Assembly (NCBI GenBank): GCA_910585135.1
Contig: CAJUEB010000046.1
Location: 1 to 13,373 of the forward strand
DNA length: 13,373 nt
Reading direction: 5' to 3'
Origin: an uncultured Eubacteriales bacterium
Lineage (GTDB): Bacteria > Bacillota > Clostridia > Peptostreptococcales > Anaerovoracaceae
The translations under genes were made by a program, and so were the position numbers. Positions 13,273 to 13,373 of the stretch are shown here, piece after piece (within the stretch, counting starts at the first letter, position 1; each line of letters opens with the position of its first letter). The notes beneath the pieces were generated by a model that made no database searches, had not been told where the DNA came from, and was given only the letters and a program-made list of their open reading frames with translations.

Positions 13273-13373
13273 ATGAAAATGCGGGAAGCGGATTACAAAA
13301 CGCTATTAGAAAACGTAGATGGCCTCGTTGTAGTCGATCGCGACGGGATAATCCTGATGATGGAAGATGCGCT
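13273..13373 (+). CDS. PAS-domain regulator or sensor, N-terminus only
   Basis: Only 33 codons precede the right edge. The translation YKTLLENVDGLVVVDRDGII is the usual opening of a PAS domain (helix, then the first two strands). Such N-termini occur in sigma-54 dependent activators, diguanylate cyclases and histidine kinases; the class cannot be decided here. GGAGGAGG lies four bases ahead of the ATG. A strong promoter, nested palindromes and four 17-bp repeats precede it. Confidence 0.75.
   Translation, partial: MKMREADYKTLLENVDGLVVVDRDGIILMMEDA

Overview
The window looks like a chromosomal segment of an anaerobic Bacillota (Clostridia) bacterium. The evidence is a short-form HisG paired with a HisZ regulatory subunit, Shine-Dalgarno sites of the AGGAGG type ahead of most genes, Firmicute-like sigma-A promoters in AT-rich spacers, a PucR-type regulator and a LarB. 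Base composition of the genes is near balanced and the spacers are more AT-rich. Genus cannot be called from the sequence alone.

Layout. (1) Positions 1-5411, minus strand: a histidine biosynthesis operon in the order hisZ-hisG-hisC-hisB-hisH-hisA-hisF, read from a strong promoter at 5383-5411. HisF is only entered: its first 15 codons are at the left edge. Gene junctions are mostly overlapping or a few bases apart, except hisC-hisB (184 bp) and hisA-hisF (140 bp). hisD is not in its common slot between hisG and hisC. (2) Positions 5669-9552, minus strand: an amino-acid metabolism cluster read as aminotransferase, ornithine cyclodeaminase/mu-crystallin family reductase, a threonine/serine dehydratase cut to about half length, and a ten-helix EamA/DMT transporter. 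A PucR-family activator (9752-10888) is divergent from it and is its likely regulator. (3) Positions 11227-12219, minus strand: larB, the first enzyme of the nickel-pincer cofactor pathway, with an unusual 80-odd residue Gly/Ala/Ser/Glu/His-rich insertion. (4) Positions 12220-13272: about 1 kb without a convincing gene but with dense inverted-repeat structure, then (5) the first 33 codons of a plus-strand PAS-domain protein with its own promoter and four 17-bp tandem repeats in its 5' leader.

A recurring oddity is that several spacers hold short tandem duplications: a 14-bp unit (hisA-hisF), a 41-bp unit (hisZ leader), a 41/42-bp unit (upstream of the cyclodeaminase gene), a unit of about 58 bp (pucR-larB) and a 17-bp unit (PAS gene leader). 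The most unusual non-coding signal is a nest of ten TTCTCT/AGAGAA hexamers at 12555-12852, eight of which form four convergent pairs with an almost constant 25-26 nt spacer. No IS element, CRISPR array, tRNA or rRNA was recognised.
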